64,000 bases of DNA from NCBI GenBank assembly GCA_030144725.1, contig JASKMD010000004.1, positions 3,404,828 through 3,468,827 of the forward strand. Reading direction: 5' to 3'. Positions 21,601 through 36,000 of the stretch are shown here, in pieces (positions within the stretch are counted from its first letter, which is position 1; the number at the start of each line of letters is the position of its first letter). The DNA is from Haematococcus lacustris (taxonomy: Eukaryota > Chlorophyta > Chlorophyceae > Chlamydomonadales > Haematococcaceae). A model generated the notes under the pieces. The model saw only the letters and a list, made by a program, of their open reading frames with translations. It searched no databases and was not told where the DNA came from. The position numbers and the translations under genes were made by a program.

Positions 21601-24019
21601 ACACTGCCAATCATCCCAACCCCTTGCTGGCAGCACAGGTGTTACGCAAGTATAGAAGCAAGCCGTGTCATACAACGAGTGAGGAATGCAGCACACACAG
21701 GCTGCTGGGCCAAGCTCGTGACCCACGCCTGAGCCATGCCAGAACCACGCCAGGGAGACTGTCAGCCTGTATGCAAGCACTGCAACACATCATGGACTGG
21801 GCGGGGTGCAGCAGACACCGCCTGGTCTGCCTGCAGGTCAGGGGGCTGGCTGGCTGCAGGGCATCACCTTGAGGGAGATGTTGACCTCCTCCCAGGTGGT
21901 CTTGCTCGCGTCCAGGGTGTTGATCAGCTGCACGTTGTCAAGCAAACTGCCAGTGGCGCTGCTCAGGAGAGCCAGGATGGTATCCTCCAGGTCCGCCTGC
22001 ACAGACAGCGCGCTGAAGCACGTGGCGTACGGAGAAATGTGTGGTGGTACAGGCAGATTGCACGATAAGGGAATGTACAATCATTTCATGTGGGTTTACC
22101 TTAGTGACATAGCCCAGGTGACGGGTTCGAATCCCACCTGGGTACGTTTCCCGGCCGCGACTTTCACCACGAGGTCGTTCTTCTGTTTGTCCAGGTCCGG
22201 GCGCTCCGCTCGCACCACCGCTGCCAGCAGCTGCGCTTCCAGCCCAGCCTCCTTCACCGCGAAGTTGACGATCATGACCTTGGTGCTGATCTCCGGGGTG
22301 TAGTGCGGGTTGGCCAGCTTGGTGGTTATGTACAGTCGAAAGTCCTACAGCAGCAGCGACAGCAGCAGTGGGCCCACTGTGGACATCCTTTGGCCACATC
22401 CAGGCCAGGGCTTGCAAGGCCGCTGCCACTTCAGCTCTAGCTGGTCATCAGCAGAACAATATGAGGAGGTCCGGTCAACCATTGCAGCATTGGTTGGGTG
22501 TGTACATGCAGCTGACCTTGTTGTAGTCAACCTCCTTGTCTCCTAACTTGATCAGCAGCTGGTTGCCTCGCTTGATGAAGCTCTTGGCCAGCACTGGCTC
22601 CAGGATGGGGTCCATCTCCTCCAGCACGTCTTGCAGCAGCACCGCGTTGCCAAACTGGATGGCGTTCTCCACCTGCCACCCAACCACAGCACGCCACGGT
22701 GGTCAAAGCGGCGGCCACGGTGATGATCACAGCAAGGGACGACTGGTACGCATGAAAGAGACACATAAACGAAAGGCAAGCCGGCTAGTGGCTGAGGTAG
22801 CACGACCTAGCACCGAAACACAGGGGATGCTGACTTCACACTGTGTTGGGTTCTACACCCCGTGGCGCTGTCCCCCTGTCTCAGGCACCTAGCCCTCCTC
22901 CACCCCATCCTGCTCCCAGATCATGAACCACACCTGGCGCGCCATGTCAGCCATCTGAAGGTTCAGCACCTTCAGACCTCCCGGGCCCTTCTCCATGTTC
23001 TTCACCCACTTGTTGGCCTGGCCCTGCAGCCACATGGAGCCACATGAGCGACATGGACCCCTCTCAACATAGACCCTAGAACCAAGCAATGGTGCTACAC
23101 GGACTGCAGACTGCCTTGATGTGGCTGCATGCGCCCTTCATTGCAACCAAAGCAGCCAAGAGAGCAGTGGGTGTTCCCCTAGAGGCTCTGTTGACACAGT
23201 GTGGCTGTACAGCCTGGCATAAATTGTATGGCTGGAAAACCAGCGGCGTGCAAGAGCTTCGCAGCTGATCCTGGTCGCAGAGCTGTGCACTAGTAATTGA
23301 GCCTGACAGTGCCAAACCTGAGGGTCGATCATCAGCGGCCAGCGCCGGCCACGTGTGACCATGACCCCGTTCTCGGTGCTGAAGGAGTCTGACGGCAGCC
23401 CCTGGATGTTCCAGTCGCGCACGGCCTTAGGGTCGGCCAGGAACAGCGCAAAGTCAAAGTGCTCACTGGCTGGGATGGCCAGGGCTTTGACCTGCAAGGC
23501 ACGCCACCCATGACTTCTGGGATGACAGAGGGGATAGGGGTAGGATCGAGGCATTCTTCAAAGCAGCACAAGATCACCACACAGCAGCCACCAGACAAGA
23601 CGCCCCAAGATGACCCAAGGATGGGGCAGACCCGGAGCTGTAAAGGCAGGACAGGGGCTGTTGTGTCAAGGATGAGCTGGGTGGGGCCGTGCCTGACATC
23701 CAAGCTGACAAGCTAAGGGGCGCCTAAATGCACAACCGTCTGAACGGCTGTGAGGTGAGATGGGTGGGTGCCTAAGGGCTGTAGAGGCCAGGACGAGGGG
23801 CAAGGCCTCAACATATCAGCTGGCCAGCTAAGGGTGCCCCTGTATGCATGGCATGTATGTGGGCGGTGTGCACTCACTTGCGGCAGCCATGTGTGCTTCA
23901 CTAAGTCGTCACGGTACTCTGAAGGGAAGGGGCCGGCGTAGGACAAGAAGGAGGAGGCCAGCACCACATCCCCGGGCAGGCAAGTCATGGCCGCCTCATA
24001 GTCGGAGATGGACCCTTCC
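15602..24019 (-). CDS. dynein heavy chain, AAA5, AAA6 and C-terminal domain (exons 64-84)
   Basis: Exons: 23878-24019, 23318-23491, 22934-23023, 22517-22672, 22138-22344, 21868-21996, 21348-21574, 21127-21226, 20849-20911, 20305-20439, 19776-20042, 19301-19500, 18837-19037, 18524-18746, 18074-18262, 17611-17730, 17306-17518, 16826-17113, 16510-16610, 16010-16153, 15602-15644. Landmarks: [20 protein letters not shown] and [17 protein letters not shown] (AAA5); [10 protein letters not shown] and [14 protein letters not shown] (AAA6); [53 protein letters not shown]. The last exon supplies [14 protein letters not shown] and stop, matching the usual RGVALL ending. Confidence 0.92.
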
Positions 24020-27000
24020 CTGCAACATCAGGAGCAAATGGGCAGGAGGGACACGAGAAGGTAAGCAGCATTGGCAGCAGCATTGGCAGCAGCATCGGCA
24101 TCATCATCATCATCAGCAGCAGCAGCAACGGTGGCGACGGCAGCCGCAGTTCCAGCAGCAGCAGCAGCAGCGGTGGTTGCGGCAGCCACAATTCCAGCAG
24201 CAGCAGCAGCTGCAGCAGCGGAGAAGGATTTGCAGGGATGCGCAATGCAGGAGCCCGGTAGTGCTACAGGCATAGTACAGTTGCCAACAGGCATATTCGG
24301 CCAGTAGTGGCATCACAGCTGCCAGCCTGGCGCATACCTCCGGCACCCACCAGCGCACTCGCTCGCCCGCCAGGCCCGTGACCAGCTTCTCCGCACGCTC
24401 CAGCTTGCCCTCCAGGTCGCTCAGCTCCTCCTCCAGAGCCCGCTTGCGGCCCGTGCTGTCGTCATACCTGAGGTAGCCAGCACGCAAGCCATGGCCAACG
24501 TGTTGCAACCACAAGGGTTGCATGCAACCACCAAGGTCATATGAAGGTCCCAATCACGCATGGATGGTGACAATATGCCATGCTTGTGGGCAAGCCGTGT
24601 ATCATGGTAGACGCTCTTAGCTTTGAACAGCTCAACCAGGTAGGTGGGAGGTGGCAGCTGTCTCCCCCACTGCTGCTTGCTGTGTGTCCTGCCCAGGCTA
24701 CCCAGGCCTGCCACCAGGTCATCAAGGCCTGGCCATTTTTAACAGGTCACCCACTTGTTCTTCAGCGCTTGAACCTTGGCCAGCACCGTGGCCAGCGCCT
24801 CCTGGGCTGTGCGCAGCGCGGCCTGCTTCTTGGCCAGTGTGTCCTGCGCCATCTTGAGCTTCAGACGCTTGGGCGCAACCTCCTTGGCCACGTGGCCGTA
24901 CGTCTCCATGCTGCGCACCCACAAGCACAGCCCACGCGCCGCCAGGGACACCTTGCCCACTGCCTCAGGGGTGAACTCCGGACTCTGCAGGTCAGGTCAG
25001 GTCAGGTCAGGTCAGGTCAGGTCAGGTCAGGTCAGGTCAGGTCAGGTCAGGTCAGGTCAGGTCAGGTCAGGTCAGGTCAGGTCAGGTCAGGTCAGGTCAG
25101 GTCAGGTCAGGTCAGGTCAGGTCAGGTCAGGTCAGGTCAGGTCAGGTCAGGTCAGGTCAGGTCAGGTCAGGTCAGGTCAGGTCAGGTCGGGGCGGGGCGG
25201 GGCAGGGCGGGGCAGGGCGGCTGAGGACAGGGTAGAGATCAGTGCAGGCTTGGGGAAGAGCGTGGCTACAGAAAATACAAGGACTGTAGCAGGTGCGGGG
25301 CAGGGGCCTAACAGGGCAAAGCGCTCATGTCATGCTTGTGGCGAGAGCAGGTTGCAGTGCATGCCATGCCTGAACAGGCAGTGCCTCACCACAGTGAACT
25401 TTCCGATTTTCTTCAGCAGTGAGTCGTCCAGCTTGTCCTTGTCAAACTCCAGCAGCTTGGTCATGAAGCTTGCGTCACCCAGCTGCTTCTTAGCCTCGTC
25501 CCAGGTGGCTGGGCGGCGCAGCACTGTCATGACCCCCGCCAGGGTCAGCTCTACCAGGGCAGGCGGCTTGGCATAGGCTTTCAACTCAGACATGTCCTTC
25601 TTCGTCAACACGTTCAATGCTTCCTCAGCAGCCTGGGCAGGCATATCAGTCAAGCCAAGCCAAGCCAAGCCAAGCCAAGCCAGGATGAGCTGAGCCAGGT
25701 CATGTCGTGCTGAATCAAACTCGAGTTGAGCAGGCCCAGTGGCTAGGGTGGTTCATGCTTTGGAGGAGCCATGCATGTCGACAACACATAGCCCTGGTAG
25801 CCATTGAGACACAAGCCGGAGATGATGATGCTTTCACACGGTCATGGCCGTCAGCCTGGTCCAGTAGATGATGGTGGTGTCACACAGCACATAACCGTCA
25901 AGCTGGTATGGCTACTGGGCCTTGCTTATCAGCAACTTGAGCGTGATGAAGGAATCACCAGCCAGAGGATGTCGGGGTAGAGCTGGCAGGGCAGCGCTGG
26001 AGCTGTGGCTGCTTGTGCCGTGCAGGCGCCCAGGGTCTACTCCAGTCCAGCCCGGGCCATCGTGGCCTAGCCCCATGCCCTGGTGTGTGCCCACCTGCAG
26101 TGCCGGCAGGGCCTTGTCCAGCTCTGTCTGGACCTGGCTGGCTATGAGGTTGGCCTCATCTGCCTCCTTGCCGATCTTCATGGCTTCTGCGTTGACCTGG
26201 TGTCAGACACACACACACACACACATGCACACACGCACGCACGCAGGGAGCAGTGGCCAGCTGCACCGTGATGCAATGGCCACTGGCCGGCTTCAGTCAG
26301 GCCTAATAGGCCTGTCAGGGTCAGCCCCCCATCTGGCCCTTCCCTCATCACCTGCTTCTCCTGCTCATCGGCCACCCTCTTGTCCTGCACAATCTCCACC
26401 AGCAGCTCCTCGCAATCAGTCTTGGCCTGAGCCACCACCACCTTCTTCTCCTCAGCCACCTTCTTCATGGCCGCCACCTGCAGCAGCCCCACAGCAATGA
26501 GCAGCAGGCAAGGTGGTGGCCTAGTAGATGCTGAACAAGCTAGCCAAGCAGCATGGCAATGGGCACCAGCAGACGCGCAAGGGGCATGCAACTCGTCCAC
26601 AAACCCTGACCCTGACCCTAACCTGAACCCTAACCCTAATCCTGAAACATTTCTTGTAAGCTCAGCCACAGCCTCAGAAAGCTTGCACCTTGCACAAGCC
26701 ATGCTACGGATTGTGACCCAGACGACTGTGCTACAACCTGGTCAGGTAGCTGACCTGAGGAAGACAAGGGCATGTGATGGCAGACACCATGCAGGGGACC
26801 ACCTGCCCTACGGGGCTTGGCCGGCGTGCTGCACTACATTGGACTTTGTGCCCTGCCCCTGCCCCTGCCCTGGCCCCTCACCTGCACGCTGGTCTCTGCC
26901 AGCTTCTCCAGGCCCCCCTTCAGCTTGTTGGCCTTGTCACCCAGCTCTCGCCGCTTCTCAGCCAGCAGGCTCACATAGCCGCGCACCTGGGAGAGTGGGG

Positions 27001-30000
27001 CACAAGTACCGTGGCAACCTTATCCATCCAAGTGGTATGCCAGCTGCTTTGGGGGGTCTGATTTAGTATTTTGTAGTTTCCTGGCATAACCAACATAGAG
27101 GTTCCAGTCATTGAGCTGGCTGATATGATTGAAGCAGTAATGGTAAGTAGGTGAGTAGCTCCCAACGCAGTAGTGAGCTGACTGCATGCATGCTGCATGC
27201 TAACCCTAGCCTAAACAAAGTGGCTGATGTTGTGAACATCAGGGCAATGCCTAGGTAAGAGTGCAGCACAGCCTATCCAGCCGTGATGGCATGTATGCCA
27301 GACTGCGTTAGCGTGCTAGGAGGACGGTCCGAGCAACAGCTATGCTGGGGAGCATGGAAGCAGCCACGGCAGAAGCAGGCCTTGGGGAGGCAGGTTGGGT
27401 GCAGCACAAACAGTTTCAAAGGATGCCCCCTATCCCCTGTCTGCCCTGCCTACCCAGGTTCTCCAGCTGATCCAGGGCTGGGGCTAGGCAGCATGTCGTG
27501 ACACCGTGGGCATGCTCAGCCAGCACTGGTGTGGCGTGCTGCCCCTCACCGTCTCCAGGTAGTTAGTGGGCGTCACGTAGTTCTTGCGCTTCAGGGCTGC
27601 TGCCATCTTGGCACTGGTGGCCTCCACGCTCTGGTGGGCTGTCACAAACACCTGTGGCCAACAGGACCACAGGGCAGGTAGGAAGACCACAGGTACCACA
27701 GACCACAGGTACCACAGACCACAGGTACGGAAGGCCAGGACCACAGACTGGAACGCCAGGTACCACAGGCCAGGTACGGAAGGCAGGACCACAGGCCAGG
27801 TACAACTGTTTTAGGCAACAAATGGGATTGTTGCCTTTTCACTGGGAGAAGCCAGGGATAGGGCTCCTTGGGCTGGTGGGTGGGCAGGTGGGCGGGTGGA
27901 GGCTAAGCTGCCACACCCCACCTTGCACACGTTGGCCTTGACCTCCGCACTGCCCAGGTCTACTGCGCTCAGCTGCTTGCTGGCCACCTCGAACAGGGCA
28001 TCAGCAGGCCACTCCGTGAACCTGCAGAGTTGCAGGGAGGAGAAGCATCAGAGCAGTTTACTGCTGACGCCGCACTGCAGAACGCACTACAGCTTGCTAT
28101 GTGCGAGGCCAGTACATCATTTGCCATACACAATAAGTTTGTGGTTTTGGCGTGTTCAGTGGGAGGCAGTGATAGTAGTGGCCGGGTGCAGCAATACACT
28201 GTGAAAGTGACAAGGCAAAACTGTGTCAGTGCTCATTGGTGTGCTTGAGAGTATTCGTGCTCTAGAAGCTCCAAGGTGGCAAATGCGTCCAAGTATACTC
28301 GAGCTAGTGCATGGGCTCGCTCTCAGTGCCCACGGCAACTGCGCGGCAGCTGCGTCACGGAATGCCTTCGCCCACCAGTCGATGGTGGTGCAGTTGACGA
28401 GGCCGGGGAACATGCGGCAGCGTTCGCGGAATGTGTCGCCGACGGGGCTCAGGCACAGGATGACGTGGAGGTTGGTGCGCACGCGTTCCAGCCAGAAGGC
28501 GTACAGGGCCTCCTGCGTCTCGCCAGCGCCCGCAGCCTTGGCTGCGGCACGCACTTCGTCCAACATGGTGCCCAGCTCGTCCTTGGGGAACAGGTTCGGC
28601 ACCTGGGGCCAGCAGAGCAGGTCGAGTAAGCTGAGACGCTGCCTGGGGTAGCGGAAGAGGGTGGACATGACGGAGTCTCCCAATGCTGCCTGGTGCCCAT
28701 AGCCACCTCTGTCACGAGGCTGTCACGAAGTTTGGCTGTAGTCAGTCACTGTGTCGACATGAATGTGGGCAAGGCAGGGGTGTCCCTGCTCGCAGCATTA
28801 GATCAGGTGGTGCAGCAGGCAATGGGCAGGCGGTGCTGCAAGGTAAGCTGGCGCACCTCCCCTGACGTCAAGATGTTGTTCACGTCCTCCAGGAACGTCT
28901 CGAACACGATCTGGGTCTCGTCGAAGAGGAAGACGGTGGGCTTGTTGGCACACCCTGCCTGGCGCGTCAGTCCCTTCAGGTCCTCACGAAACTCAGTCTG
29001 TGTGGGAGTCGCAGCAAAAGTGCTGCTGTCAGACTCTGCCGCCTTGGCAGAGGTGAAGTCTGGATGCAGCTGGCCGAGGTGGTGCTGTTTCGTGCCTGGC
29101 AGGAATGCGGTGCGCTGAGAGGGACCTCACCAGCGCCACAGCGTTCACAGCATTGCAACTCTGCCCTCTGCAACCCTCTCCCACCCCTGCACCTCAGGCT
29201 CCCTCCCACCACCACACCGGCTACCACATGAGGTGCATGAGGTACCATATCCAAGCAATCCAATGTCATGCCAGGCACACGGGGGCCATTGTTCTTCAGC
29301 ACATGCTGTGCCTGCTCCCTCCAAGGCTCTCACAATACGATAGTTCTTGGTGATCTCGATGGTGAAGCACTTGAGCTCTGCCACAAAGGTGGCCAGGCGA
29401 CTGAGGCTCTTGCGCCCGCTGCCACCCACGCCCACCAGCAGGGCATTGCCACGCGGCTGGCACAGGATGCGATGGATCCTGTTGCAGCAGCCCAGCAACA
29501 CGAGGCGAGCATGAATGGAGATTGAAAACAGTCATTGCTACCATGATCAGGGGTATACCACGCTTAGGTGGCAGGTGGTTGTGGTGGGTGGCAGCAGCAG
29601 GTGGTTGTGGCGGGTGGCAGCAGCAGGCGGTTGTGGTGAACGGCAGCAGCAGGTGGTTGTGGTGGGTGACAGCAGCAAGCGGTTGTGGTGGGTGGCAGCA
29701 GCAGCCAATGGCCATCCTAGGATGCAGAGGTGCCGAACCATGCAGCAACAGCAGCAGCACTCCCAAAGTGCCAAGTACATTGCATGCGTCACACAGTGGG
29801 CTCTTGAGGGTGAGGGACCGCGGGCATACCTGCAGATGTGGTGCAGGGCGTCCCTGAAGAGCACCAGGTCCATGCTGCTGGCCCCGGGCTCTAGCGCATA
29901 GTCCTCGAGCTTCTCTGTCAGCAGCTCCTTCAGGGCTGCCATGTCCCGCACAGGCTCATAGGGAGGCGCGTCAGTGCCCTGCAGCACCAGTGGCAGCAGG

Positions 30001-33000
30001 CCACAGAGCAACCCGCCAGCAGGTGTGATATGAGCATGACAGGACGCAGGTCTGACATCGCAGGATATTATTCCCCGCCACGCCTGGCCCCGCTCCAGCA
30101 AGCGTGTCCTGGGCCTGGCATCCTTTGTGGCGCTAGCTCACAGACCTGGATCACGCCACTGCGCCTGTACAGTCCTCATGCCTGGCCAAGCTTCCAAGGC
30201 ACCAGCCAGGTGTGTTGGCCCTGCCAGCAGTGTGTCGGCCCCTCACCTGTGTGTCCCTCACCTGTGTGTCATCAGCAGTGTGTCAGACCCTCACCTGACG
30301 CATGAAGGTCACGAAGGGCGGCACCTGCTCGCCAAATGCCTCAAAGACCTGGGAGTAGGAGGTGGAGAAGGAGGACAGCAGCTTCTCGTCCAGCTGCTTG
30401 CGCAACCACTCCTTGTCGTTGGCATCCCACATGCGGTCTGCGATGATGCGACAGGCCTCGTGGCACCACAGCTGCAGCAGCTCGTCCCGGCTGTTGTAGT
30501 AGGTCTTGGTGGCCTGCAGCCGTGATCATCATAACCAGGTCGACATGAGGCAGCGGCTGTGGTGCAAGGGGCAATGTCTGGATGTGGCGAGGCAAGGCAA
30601 CGCAAGCTGGAGACCTGATGAGCTCATGCCTGAGAACTCCAGCAGAGTGAGCGTGGCAGCCAGGATTGGGTTCCCGGCTGCTGCCCCTACTCCACACTCC
30701 CAGTGGTGCTGCTGCAACAGGGCAGAGCCTGGTTCAGGTTTGGATGTAGTCAGCCAGCCATTTCCCCTAGTGCCTATCTCTGATGGTGTTGCTGTGACAT
30801 GCCGAACCCAGGTTTTGCTGCAGCAACCAACCCAGGTTTGATGCCCCAGCCAGCCCCCTGTCAACCACCTTGGGCTGTGTTTGCTGCATCATGTCAGGGC
30901 CTGGTGCCCCTCACCTGCATCATGCCCTGGATGACCTTGGCCAGGTCCCTCGTGTTGAATAGGTAGTGGCTCTTGGAGGGGGTGGGCAGCAGCTCGCGAG
31001 ACACTGCTCGGTAGATGGCGATGGTGGCTGAGGTGATGGGGTCCGCCAGTGGCTTCACCTGCACCAGCAACGCTCAGACACCGCCCTCTGGCTCAGGCAG
31101 CTGGGGTAGCCAAGAGTCTCCCTCAGCTGGTTGCACGGCAGCAACCCAGACTGGCAGAATGGGTATGTGTGTGGGTGTGATGAGGCAGGTAGGGGTGATC
31201 TGCTGTTGTTGCACCGAATATGCCATCACCGGTGCCACTGTCGCCCGCAAGTAGCTGATAACTCCACGCACTGCGTAGCACTGATGGCTGCCACCCTCTC
31301 CCACCTCATCATCAAAGTCCGCAAGCTTGCTGTTCAGGATCGTCCCAAAGATGCGCTTCAGCTGGCTGTCGTTGGGTGAGGTGACGTTGATGGTTGAGAA
31401 GCAGGCGCCCACACGCTGACTGAAGTGGTTACGCCCTCCCCCAGGTGGTGCCATGGCTGCCAGCAGCTGCATGTCCTTCACGTACTTCACCTCACACTTC
31501 TGGCGGTCATACCTGGCACATGGGTGCAACACATGCAGCATGCACGGTCAGAGTACGACGATAGCCTAGCACAGGGATGATAGCATAGCATGTGGAGTTA
31601 GCCACATGCATGGTAATGTTGACTGAACTGGGCAGAATACACGAGTGACCGTATAGTGGACACATCTGCCACATGCACTCATGCTGTTGGGCCAGGCCCC
31701 ACCACGAGGGTTGCTTTGCTGATTGTTTACAACCAATTTCTTCCTGTTGCTTACCAGAAGCCATTGTCCACCCATAGCTTAAGCAGCTCCAGTGGTGGGA
31801 TGAAGCCAAACTTGGACTTCTGGGGCATGTTGAGGTCGTCAATGAAGCATACAAGCTTCTTGCCGCCCGCAGGAGCAAACACGCCTTTGGTGCGCTTCTC
31901 CAGCTTGCCCTCAATGGTGTCCTGCACACAATGTGACTTTCAAGTTGTGAAATGTACCTTCACCATGGCTTTCATTTCGGCCATGTGCAACAGTTGCTGA
32001 GCACTGACCTTACTCATTCACCTCCCTTACTAGGGTCAACACCTACAGCGGAGGCTGGCAGCAATCAACAGGATGCCCTCGCTGGCACCACAGCTGTCGT
32101 CCTCTCACCTGGAGGGAGTTTGAAGAGGTCTGGGCTGAGAAGTTGATGGTCATGGCAGTGCGGTCGCCAGGGATGCTGTCCAGCATGCTCTGCACAATCA
32201 TGGTCTTGCCCACGCCCACGTTGCCCACGATCAGGGTGTGCTGGAACACCTTGACTAGGGCAGAGGCCACAAACTTGTTGCGCACCGTGTCCACCGTGGG
32301 CACCTGGCAGCAGTAGCCAACACACAGTGCCCACCACACAGTGCAAGCTGAGGACCATTGTGCAGCCAGTAGCCAGCAGCCACCTTTGGCCCTTTTCAGG
32401 CTGCAGACATATATGGGTATGTAGGAATAGCGCTCAGCAAAGAAACTGACACCCATGGCCTGTTGGGCAACACCATCCTACGTCCTTCTTTCTGTCTTAT
32501 TTTCTTTCTTTTCCATCCTACGTCCAGCTACCCTCAAGCCTCTGCGACCAAAATTGGCTGCTGGCTGCGCAATGACCCACCAAGATTTTGAAGAATGGCA
32601 GGTCTGGCGCGGGCTTGTAGGAGGCGCTGAGCTTGTTCTCCCATGCAACCCACTGCCGCGTCTTCACGTCCACGTAGTACTCAAACACAGTCTCACTGCT
32701 GGGGTAGCGTGTGTCTTGCTCGCGCATGAACACATCAAACTTCTTGCGGCCATCCTCATCCAGTGGCCCACCAATGCCCCAGATGATGCAGAAGAGGAAC
32801 CACATCTGTGGTCAGAGAGGAGTCGTTAACAATACAATCCAGTTCACCATACAATGTGAAACAGCATGACAGGTAGGGTACGCTGCGGAAGATGTGCCAG
32901 CAGGCTACTGGCTGGCTGGGGCAGCAGATTCAGGTTCAGGTTCAGGTTCAGGTTCACGTCCAGGTTCAGGTCCAGGGTGCCTGGTCAGGTACAACATGCA

Positions 33001-36000
33001 ACAGCATGACAAGCTGCATGGCATGCTGCACAGGCACTGACAGGGTCACTGACACTGGCTGGCTTTGGCGGCAGGAGCATGGTACATAACAAGACAGGCA
33101 GTTATACCATGACTGCAAAGTGAGTGGAGGGAGTCTGTTGAGCCGTCACTGTCACTGACCTCCACCAGCAGGTTGAATGCCTCTGGGCCCTCCTCAGCTG
33201 CTACGCCGTTCTCAGCCGTGGCCAGGGCATCAAACAAGCGAGTGAATGACCGGACACACGCCAGCCTGTCAGCGACCACTAGCTCACGGCACTACACAGC
33301 AAGCAGCAGCCGGCAGGGAGGTTACCAAGTGCACCTGCGGCATGTGGCTGATGATGTGTGGCAGCAGGGTAGCCAGGCATCGCCTGCCTTGGCCGCTCTG
33401 ACAAATCCCTTGGATCACCATAACACATGTGGCTGCGTTGCTTGCAAGGATATGCTGTGGCTACAGTGCCGCATGGCATAACCGCCATGTTGCCTGTGCA
33501 GGCGCTGCTTACTCACATGCAGGCGCTTGTGCTCCAGCACCATGTCCATGTACTTGTCAATGTGCCTGCCGAGTGCCTCAGCCACCGCAGGCTCCTTGGC
33601 TTGCTTGGTGGCCAGCCAGCTGGTGATGAAGGGGCGCCAGCCCAGGTCCTCCACGTTCAGGTAGATCATCCCAGCTCTGGACACCTACATCAAGACACCA
33701 GGAGGGTGTGACAGGCACTAGCCACAGGCACTCACTGGCTTGGGACACCTACACCTACACCAGGGGTAGACACTGTACACTGGACACTAGCGGAAACCAC
33801 TGGCTTGACCTTGCCATCATCAAGCACGCCTGGCGTCATGTCTTATACCTTGTCATTTCAGACACGCCAGCCTGGAGCATGTCTGCTGGTGTCGAGTGAC
33901 GTCACTCACTGTGGCAGGGGACGCCTGGCTCAGGTCCTCCACCTCGAATAGCAGCGACACTTGAGGGGTCATGGCAATGCGCTCCCCACTGAGCAGGGTC
34001 AGCAGCTTGTTATCGTCCAGGGTGGTGTTCATGGACTCGATCCACAGAGTGTCCACTGGCCCGTCAAACAAAATCCACCTGGGCGTGCAAAAGGGTGGGC
34101 AAGGTGCAAGCAAGGTGTGGTAGGTGTGGAGTTTTGTCTGGGATGCCCTTGTGGCAGGGAGCAAGGCATGCTATGGGGAGCTGGGTGCAGCAGCATCCAT
34201 CGGCTGTGATATGAACAGAGCTCAGCAAGTCAGTGCCGGTAGACAAGCTGGTGCAGGGCGCCATAGGGTGGTTAAGGCACATGAGCCCTGTTTAGGTGTT
34301 AAGGTGGAGCCAGTCTCCTGTGATAGGACCAAATGCAGCACATCAGTGCTGGCAGACAAGGTTCAGGAGGAAACATGCGCAGTGCAGCACATGAGCCTGG
34401 GATATTGGGGTCGCAGCCCTCCTGCTCACTTCTGGTCAAGCGACTCGTCCTTGCACACGGTGCGCATGATGCGGGCCAGCACCCCGTCCTGCCACTCATG
34501 GGTCCCTTGGTCAAAGGAACCATACAGCTCATCGTTGGACAGCGCCAGGGGGTTGATGGTGTGCACATGCACCTGCCGCCATCACCACCACGCTTCTCAA
34601 CAACACGTGCATTGAGCACATGACATACATACATGGTTGGCACCTCCATGCGCGCTGACATAGCACATCAACATACAACAGCATTCCCCTTGCTATGTCA
34701 GCACGCTTGCTTAAACACACTCTCAGCAGGTTGCAGGTGACATATCACCAGGTACTTTTTGACGAGCATTTCAAGGGCTGTCAGACGATGAAGGCCAGGA
34801 CCTCCAGTGTGTGCCCTGCCCCATCGTGCCGCTAACCTTCTGATACCGCTCCTCTTCCGGCTCCTCCTTTTTCAACCGAGCCAGTGCGCGCTGCAACGCC
34901 TTCCATGCCTCGCTTTTGCCACTGCCGGTCTTGCCCACGATCATGTTGCCGTGGCGAGCAACCTTGCAGTCAAAGACCTGGATGATCTTGGTGATGTACT
35001 CGGGCACCACCTGTGGCCACATGCATGGATCCGCATCAAGCACCAGCACTGGCACTGTGGACACCAGCTCTGGCACTGAGCGCGGCTGCCACCCTGCATG
35101 AGGAGCTGGTCAACAACACTGCCAGGCACCACCTGCACATACCAGCACCAACACGATGTACATCCACTACCTTACACAAGGAGTGTTTAGATACTGTATT
35201 GATGCAATGATCCACTTGCTGCATGGAGTTAGGGGCAGAACACCTGAAGCTAATGCCCATGCTGTCGACTGCCTCCAGCCTGCCTGCTCTACCCCTCACC
35301 CCTCACTCCCCCCTTACTCCTTACTGGTCCAGAAAAGGCCCCACCCGGGTACTAGGCCCCACCCAGCCAGCTGCATGGCTGACTGGCACCATTGGGCTAG
35401 CAGCAGGCAACAGTCGCTACGATGCAGCTGCCATTGCGGCAGCCATGTGGTGGCAGTATCTAACAGCCATGCAGCAGCCAGGGGCCCTCACCTGCAGGTT
35501 GTGCTCCCTCAGCTCGGCCTCAATGGCACGCTTGAGGCTGCCGCCATCAGCAGCAGGCAGCTCGACACCAGGGAACAGGTCTGACAGCAGCGCCATGAAC
35601 AGGGGCAGGTCCAGGTAGACCAGCTTGGGCTTGATTAGGTCCAGCATGGTGCGGTACCTAGGGGCAGGATAGGCTGCTGGCTGGCTTCAGCGGCAGCGGC
35701 AGGGGCAGGGGCAGCGGCAGGGGCAGCGGCAGTGGCAGGGACGAGCGGCCCCAGCCTACCCACCCTTTGCTCACCCAAACAGGCAGCCCAGGCTGCTCAC
35801 TCACAGGATCACCTCCTCGCTGGCATCAGGGTCGACCCGCTTCAGAGAGCCTGCAGCCCGTGCAATGGGGATGACAAAGGAGCGCAGCCCGTAGTCATAA
35901 TGGTCCTGCTTGCTCAGCTGCTGCTGGCTGAGCTCCATGATGGCGATCATCTTCTTGGCAAGCACCTTGGCAGACGAGAAGCCCTCACTGCGGGAGAAGG

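Noticed and set aside
22118..22145. tRNA-like T-arm (GGTTCGAATCC)
   Set aside because: Only about three T-stem pairs form and no acceptor stem, D-arm or A box is at the right distance. It straddles the donor of dynein exon 68. A similar B-box at 7683-7700 (minus) and an A-box/B-box-like pair at 11763-11797 also fail to fold as tRNAs; tRNA-derived SINE relics remain possible.
23985..24307. Poly-Ala/Gln and Leu-rich frames near 24.1 kb
   Set aside because: They arise from a CAG-rich stretch inside dynein intron 63.
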